A stretch of DNA of 8,737 bases from an uncultured Rhodoplanes sp. (lineage in GTDB: Bacteria > Pseudomonadota > Alphaproteobacteria > Rhizobiales > Xanthobacteraceae), in the NCBI GenBank assembly GCA_936924235.1, contig CAKZHN010000139.1, forward strand, positions 1 to 8,737. The letters run 5' to 3'. The notes below the pieces were generated by a model that was given only the letters and a program-made list of their open reading frames with translations, did no database searches and had not been told where the DNA came from. The position numbers and the translations under genes are program-made. Shown in pieces: positions 6,336 through 8,737 of this stretch (its first letter is position 1; each line of letters starts with the position of its first letter).

Positions 6336-7346
6336 TTACGCCGAAATCGCCTCGCGGAGCGGCGTGTCCTTGGCCTTGAGCTTGTGCTCCCAGGCCAGCG
6401 CGTGGCCCACGATGGTGTCGAGATCCTGGAATTCGGGCTTCCAGTCGAGCACGTAGCGGATGCGCGTGGCGCCCGCGACCGAGACCACGATGTCGCCGGG
6501 ACGGCGGTCCGCGAACTTCACCGGGAACGGATGGCCGACGCCGCGGGTCACGGCATCCAGCACCTCGCGCACCGAATAGCCGCGGCCGTAGCCGCAATTG
6601 AGCGTCTGGCTCTTGCCGCCCGCGCGCAGAAAGTTGAGCGCCGCGCGATGCGCGCGCGCCAGATCGCTGACATGAATGAAGTCGCGGACACAGGTTCCAT
6701 CCGGCGTGTCGTAGTCGGAGCCGAACACGTCGATGCGCTCGCGGCGCCCGAGCGCGGCCTCGACCGCCACCTTGATGAGATGCGTCGCGCCCGGCGTCTG
6801 CAGGCCGGTGCGGAGCTTCGGATCGGCGCCGGCGACGTTGAAGTAGCGCAGCGCGATGTGGCTGAGCGGATGCGCCGCCGAGGTGTCGCGCAGCATCTGC
6901 TCGGTCATCAGCTTCGACCAGCCGTAGGGTGACAGCGGCACGGTCGGATCGTCCTCGAACACCGGCACGTGCACCGGATTGCCGTAGACCGCGGCGGTCG
7001 ACGAGAAGATGAAATGCTTGACGCCGCCCTTGACCGCAGCCTCGATCAGCGCGCGCGAGTTCGCGGTGTTGTTGCCGTAATAGCCGAGCGGGTCCTTCAT
7101 CGATTCCGGCACGATGGTGGAGCCGGCGAAATGGATGATCGCCTCGACCTTGTGCTGCTCGATCAGCGAGGCGACCAGCGCCTGGTCGCCGACATCGCCG
7201 ACGATCGGCAGCATGGGCCGCGGCAGCGCCGAGATGAAGCCGGTCGACAGGTTGTCGAGCACCAGCACCTGCTCGCCGGCGTCGACGAGATCGTGCACGG
7301 TGTGGCTGCCGATATAGCCCGCGCCCCCCGTGACCAGAACAGTCAT
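6336..7346 (-). CDS. galE: UDP-glucose 4-epimerase GalE
   Basis: This enzyme interconverts UDP-glucose and UDP-galactose with a tightly bound NAD, in the cytoplasm, supplying galactose for LPS, capsule or exopolysaccharide. The 336-aa length is standard for bacterial GalE. It is an extended short-chain dehydrogenase: the NAD-binding GGAGYIGSH lies at residues 7-15, DNLSTG at 31-36, GDVGD at 50-54, the FSSTAAVYG active-site strand with S115/S116/T117, and the catalytic pair Y141 and K145 in SPYGWSKLMTEQ. The later NVAGADP, TCVRDFIHVSDLARAH and LNCGYGRGYSVREVL blocks are GalE hallmarks. The ATG at 7346 has GGGGA 7 bases upstream on the minus strand, inside a possible hairpin. It is divergent from waaC and upstream of the MsbA-like exporter, which fits a role in envelope polysaccharide synthesis. 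Related sugar-nucleotide epimerases are less likely given the motif match. Confidence 0.95.
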   Translation of the reverse strand: MTVLVTGGAGYIGSHTVHDLVDAGEQVLVLDNLSTGFISALPRPMLPIVGDVGDQALVASLIEQHKVEAIIHFAGSTIVPESMKDPLGYYGNNTANSRALIEAAVKGGVKHFIFSSTAAVYGNPVHVPVFEDDPTVPLSPYGWSKLMTEQMLRDTSAAHPLSHIALRYFNVAGADPKLRTGLQTPGATHLIKVAVEAALGRRERIDVFGSDYDTPDGTCVRDFIHVSDLARAHRAALNFLRAGGKSQTLNCGYGRGYSVREVLDAVTRGVGHPFPVKFADRRPGDIVVSVAGATRIRYVLDWKPEFQDLDTIVGHALAWEHKLKAKDTPLREAISA

Positions 7347-7497
7347 GGATCGGTCCCCGCTGTTGTTCGGCGGGACCTTGAGGCCGGCACTGTATAAAGG
7401 GGGTTATTGGCGGTGCTTTCATCGGTGGAAGTGGCCCGGGTGCTTAATGATGGGTATATGAACGGCGGAAAATTCGAAGGATCGCGGCCGGCTGGGC
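7347..7497. promoter_or_regulatory. Divergent control region between galE and waaC
   Basis: This 151-bp spacer separates two divergently transcribed envelope genes and must hold both promoters unless waaC or galE is driven from elsewhere. It contains AT-rich pockets in GC-rich DNA: TGTATAAA at 7391-7398 (read on the minus strand, a TATACA -10-like box for galE) and TATATG at 7455-7460 (a -10-like box for waaC, about 38 bases before its ATG). I could not find a good -35 at the right distance for either, so exact promoters are not called. Confidence 0.3.
7352..7377 (-). promoter_or_regulatory. Possible leader hairpin masking the galE ribosome-binding site
   Basis: GGTCCC (7352-7357) and GGGACC (7372-7377) are perfect inverse complements, and the stem can extend by 1-2 G:C pairs past a one-base bulge. 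In the galE mRNA the downstream arm contains GGGGA, the Shine-Dalgarno candidate 7 bases before the ATG. Pairing would hide it. The effect is inference; the inverted repeat itself is visible. Confidence 0.3.
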
Positions 7498-8460
7498 ATG
7501 AAGGACGTGCTTTTCATCAAGACCTCGTCGCTGGGCGATGTGATCCATCACATGCCGGCGCTGACCGAGGCGCGGGCGCACCGGCCCGAGGTCCGCTTCG
7601 GCTGGGTGGTGGAGGAGGCCTTCGCGCCGCTGGTCCGGCTGCATCCGGCCGTGAACGAGGTGATCCCGGTCGCGGTGCGCCGTTGGCGCCGCTCGCTGCT
7701 CCAGCCTTCGACCTGGCTGCAGGTGGCGGCGTTCCGCCGAGCGCTCAAGGCGCACACCTTCGATGAGATCATCGACTCTCAAGGGCTCATCAAGTCGGCG
7801 CTGATCGCGCGCCTCGCGCAGGGGCGGCGGCGCGGCTATGACCGCAAGAGCATCAAGGAGGCGGCGGCGTCGTACTTCTACGACATCAAGCATCCGATCG
7901 AATGGGATCAGCACGCCATCGCGCGCAACCGTGCGCTGACCGCCGAAGCGCTGGGCTATGCCTGCGAAGGGCCGCCCGACTTCGGGCTCGATCGCGCCGG
8001 GTTGCGCGCGCCGGGCGAGAAGCCCTACGGCGTGCTGCTGCACGCGACCGCGCAGGCGAGCAAGGAATGGCCGGAGGCGAACTGGCGGATGCTCGCTGCG
8101 GTGCTCGCCAGCAGCGGCGTCGATGTCGATCTGGTGGCGCTGCACGGCAACGATGCCGAGCGCGAACGCGCCGAACGCATTGCTGTGGCGTCGCCGCGCG
8201 TGCGCGTGCCGCAGCGCCAGCCGCTCGACCAGGTGGCGCGGCTGATTGCGGGCGCGTCGTTCGTGGTCGGCGTCGACACGGGACTTCTGCATCTGGCGGC
8301 CGCGCTCGGTGTGCCGCTGGTCGCGATCTTTCTCGGCAGCGAGCCAAAGCTGACCGGACCGATGGGGCAGGGGCCGATCGAGGTGCTCGGCGCCAAGGGC
8401 GCGCCGCCATCGGTGGTCGAGGTGGCGGACACTGTGAAGCGGCTCGTGGCGTTGAAGTAG
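7498..8460 (+). CDS. waaC: Lipopolysaccharide heptosyltransferase I (WaaC, GT9 family)
   Basis: This enzyme transfers the first L-glycero-D-manno-heptose from ADP-heptose to Kdo of the LPS inner core at the cytoplasmic face of the inner membrane. At 320 aa it matches the length of E. coli WaaC and aligns by eye along its whole length: KTSSLGDVIHHMPALTEA at the N-terminus (D14 at the place of the E. coli catalytic base D13), FGWVVEE at 34-40, VIPVAVRRWRR, DSQGLIKSAL, LHATAQASKEWPEANW (K189 at the place of K192), and VGVDTGLLHLAAALGVP with D260, T261, G262 and H265. These WaaC-specific blocks separate it from WaaF. One deviation: the segment that reads LPWG in E. coli is LVALHG here (about residues 212-217). 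The ATG at 7498 opens directly at the conserved first strand; no strong Shine-Dalgarno is visible. It is divergent from galE, supporting an LPS context. Confidence 0.92.
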   Translation: MKDVLFIKTSSLGDVIHHMPALTEARAHRPEVRFGWVVEEAFAPLVRLHPAVNEVIPVAVRRWRRSLLQPSTWLQVAAFRRALKAHTFDEIIDSQGLIKSALIARLAQGRRRGYDRKSIKEAAASYFYDIKHPIEWDQHAIARNRALTAEALGYACEGPPDFGLDRAGLRAPGEKPYGVLLHATAQASKEWPEANWRMLAAVLASSGVDVDLVALHGNDAERERAERIAVASPRVRVPQRQPLDQVARLIAGASFVVGVDTGLLHLAAALGVPLVAIFLGSEPKLTGPMGQGPIEVLGAKGAPPSVVEVADTVKRLVALK

Positions 8461-8482
8461 CCCGCGCCGCTTGGTCGGTGCT

Positions 8483-8621
8483 TTCCCTCCCCGCCAGGGG
8501 AGGGTGGCGCCGAAGGCGCCGGGTGGGGAGATGTTTCCACACGCGAGCGCTCTCAATCGCCGATACATCTCCCCACCCGACCTCGCTGGCGCGAGGCCAC
8601 CCTCCCCTGGCGGGGAGGGAA
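8483..8621. repeat. 139-bp nested palindromic intergenic repeat (REP/BIME-like)
   Basis: Outer arms of 26 bp, 8483-8508 and 8596-8621, are perfect reverse complements. Inner arms of 15 bp, 8520-8534 and 8565-8579, are also perfect reverse complements. Each outer arm is itself a hairpin: CCCTCCCC-GCCA-GGGGAGGG at 8485-8504 and CCCTCCCC-TGGC-GGGGAGGG at 8600-8619. Between outer and inner arms sit further small hairpins, GGCGCC-GAA-GGCGCC (8506-8520) and CTCGC/GCGAG (8582-8595). The central unpaired segment is about 30 bases (8535-8564). From general knowledge, GC-rich palindromes of this type are dispersed in many copies between genes of alphaproteobacteria, and two inverted units make a BIME-like pair. 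It begins 22 bases after the waaC stop and may also stop transcription or protect the mRNA 3' end, though it lacks a T-run. Confidence 0.85.
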
Positions 8622-8737
8622 GCCCGTGCTGCATCAGCGCGGACTCAAGTTTCATTTTCAGTTGTCAAACAGCGGACGTGATTCATCGGCCCCGTACAAA
8701 GTGCGGCGCTGGGGCGGCGCCTTCTCTTCTTTCCCTC
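8622..8737. other. Non-coding tail at the window edge
   Basis: I see no gene here. A less GC-rich patch (8648-8685) is followed by a small GGCGC/GCGCC hairpin (8705-8709 and 8717-8721, 7-base loop) with a pyrimidine-rich run behind it, which is too weak to call a terminator. The final bases CTTTCCCTC match nine bases at the left edge of the palindromic repeat (8481-8489), so another copy may begin at the border. Confidence 0.3.

Noticed and set aside
3817..6456. An 879-codon open frame on the plus strand across the hydrolase and exporter genes
   Set aside because: It is antisense to two clear genes, is Arg/Asp/His/Ala-rich with no domain pattern, and is explained by GC-biased codon positions of the genes opposite.
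6184..7422. A 412-codon minus-strand frame overlapping galE and running past its stop
   Set aside because: It is a frame-shifted shadow of galE. The part past the galE stop has no start codon except for a last few codons.
8483..8621. CRISPR array or insertion-sequence ends
   Set aside because: There is one inverted pair, not regularly spaced direct repeats, and the space between the arms is too small for a transposase gene.
7444..8655. A 403-codon minus-strand frame opposite waaC
   Set aside because: It is antisense to an intact waaC and partly encoded by the palindromic repeat; no protein family features.

Overview
The window looks like chromosomal DNA of an alphaproteobacterium, most likely a Hyphomicrobiales (Rhizobiales) member near Bradyrhizobium, Rhodopseudomonas or Pseudolabrys. 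This rests on high GC, strong G/C third positions (which create long antisense open frames), a LIV-type ABC transporter typical of the group, and a GC-rich palindromic repeat of a kind common in these genomes. The genus is inference.

Layout. (1) 1-2148, plus strand: the 3' end of a branched-chain amino-acid-type ABC importer operon, livM (5'-truncated), livG and livF, tightly packed with overlapping stop/start codons. (2) 2152-3494: a small accessory stretch with a 69-aa hypothetical on the minus strand that converges on livF, a short palindrome-bearing spacer, an 89-aa Cys- and Ser/Thr-rich hypothetical, and a DoxX-family membrane protein. A strong hairpin at 3514-3539 separates this from the next block. 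(3) 3568-7346, minus strand: galE, then an MsbA-like fused ABC exporter, then a fumarylacetoacetate-hydrolase-family enzyme closest to fumarylpyruvate hydrolase. The hydrolase appears to have its own promoter. (4) 7498-8460, plus strand, divergent from galE: waaC-like heptosyltransferase I. (5) 8461-8737: non-coding DNA dominated by a 139-bp nested palindromic repeat.

How the genes fit together. galE (UDP-galactose supply), the MsbA-like exporter (possible lipid A-core flippase) and waaC (first heptose of the LPS inner core) form a plausible envelope/LPS neighbourhood around one divergent spacer. The Liv importer and the hydrolase are catabolic or nutrient-uptake genes with no visible mechanistic link to it.

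I see no CRISPR array, tRNA, rRNA, transposase, phage or defence genes. Most of the window is ordinary core-type sequence. The points most worth checking are the nested palindrome, the two unidentified small ORFs, the non-canonical signature motif of LivG, and hairpins that could mask ribosome-binding sites.
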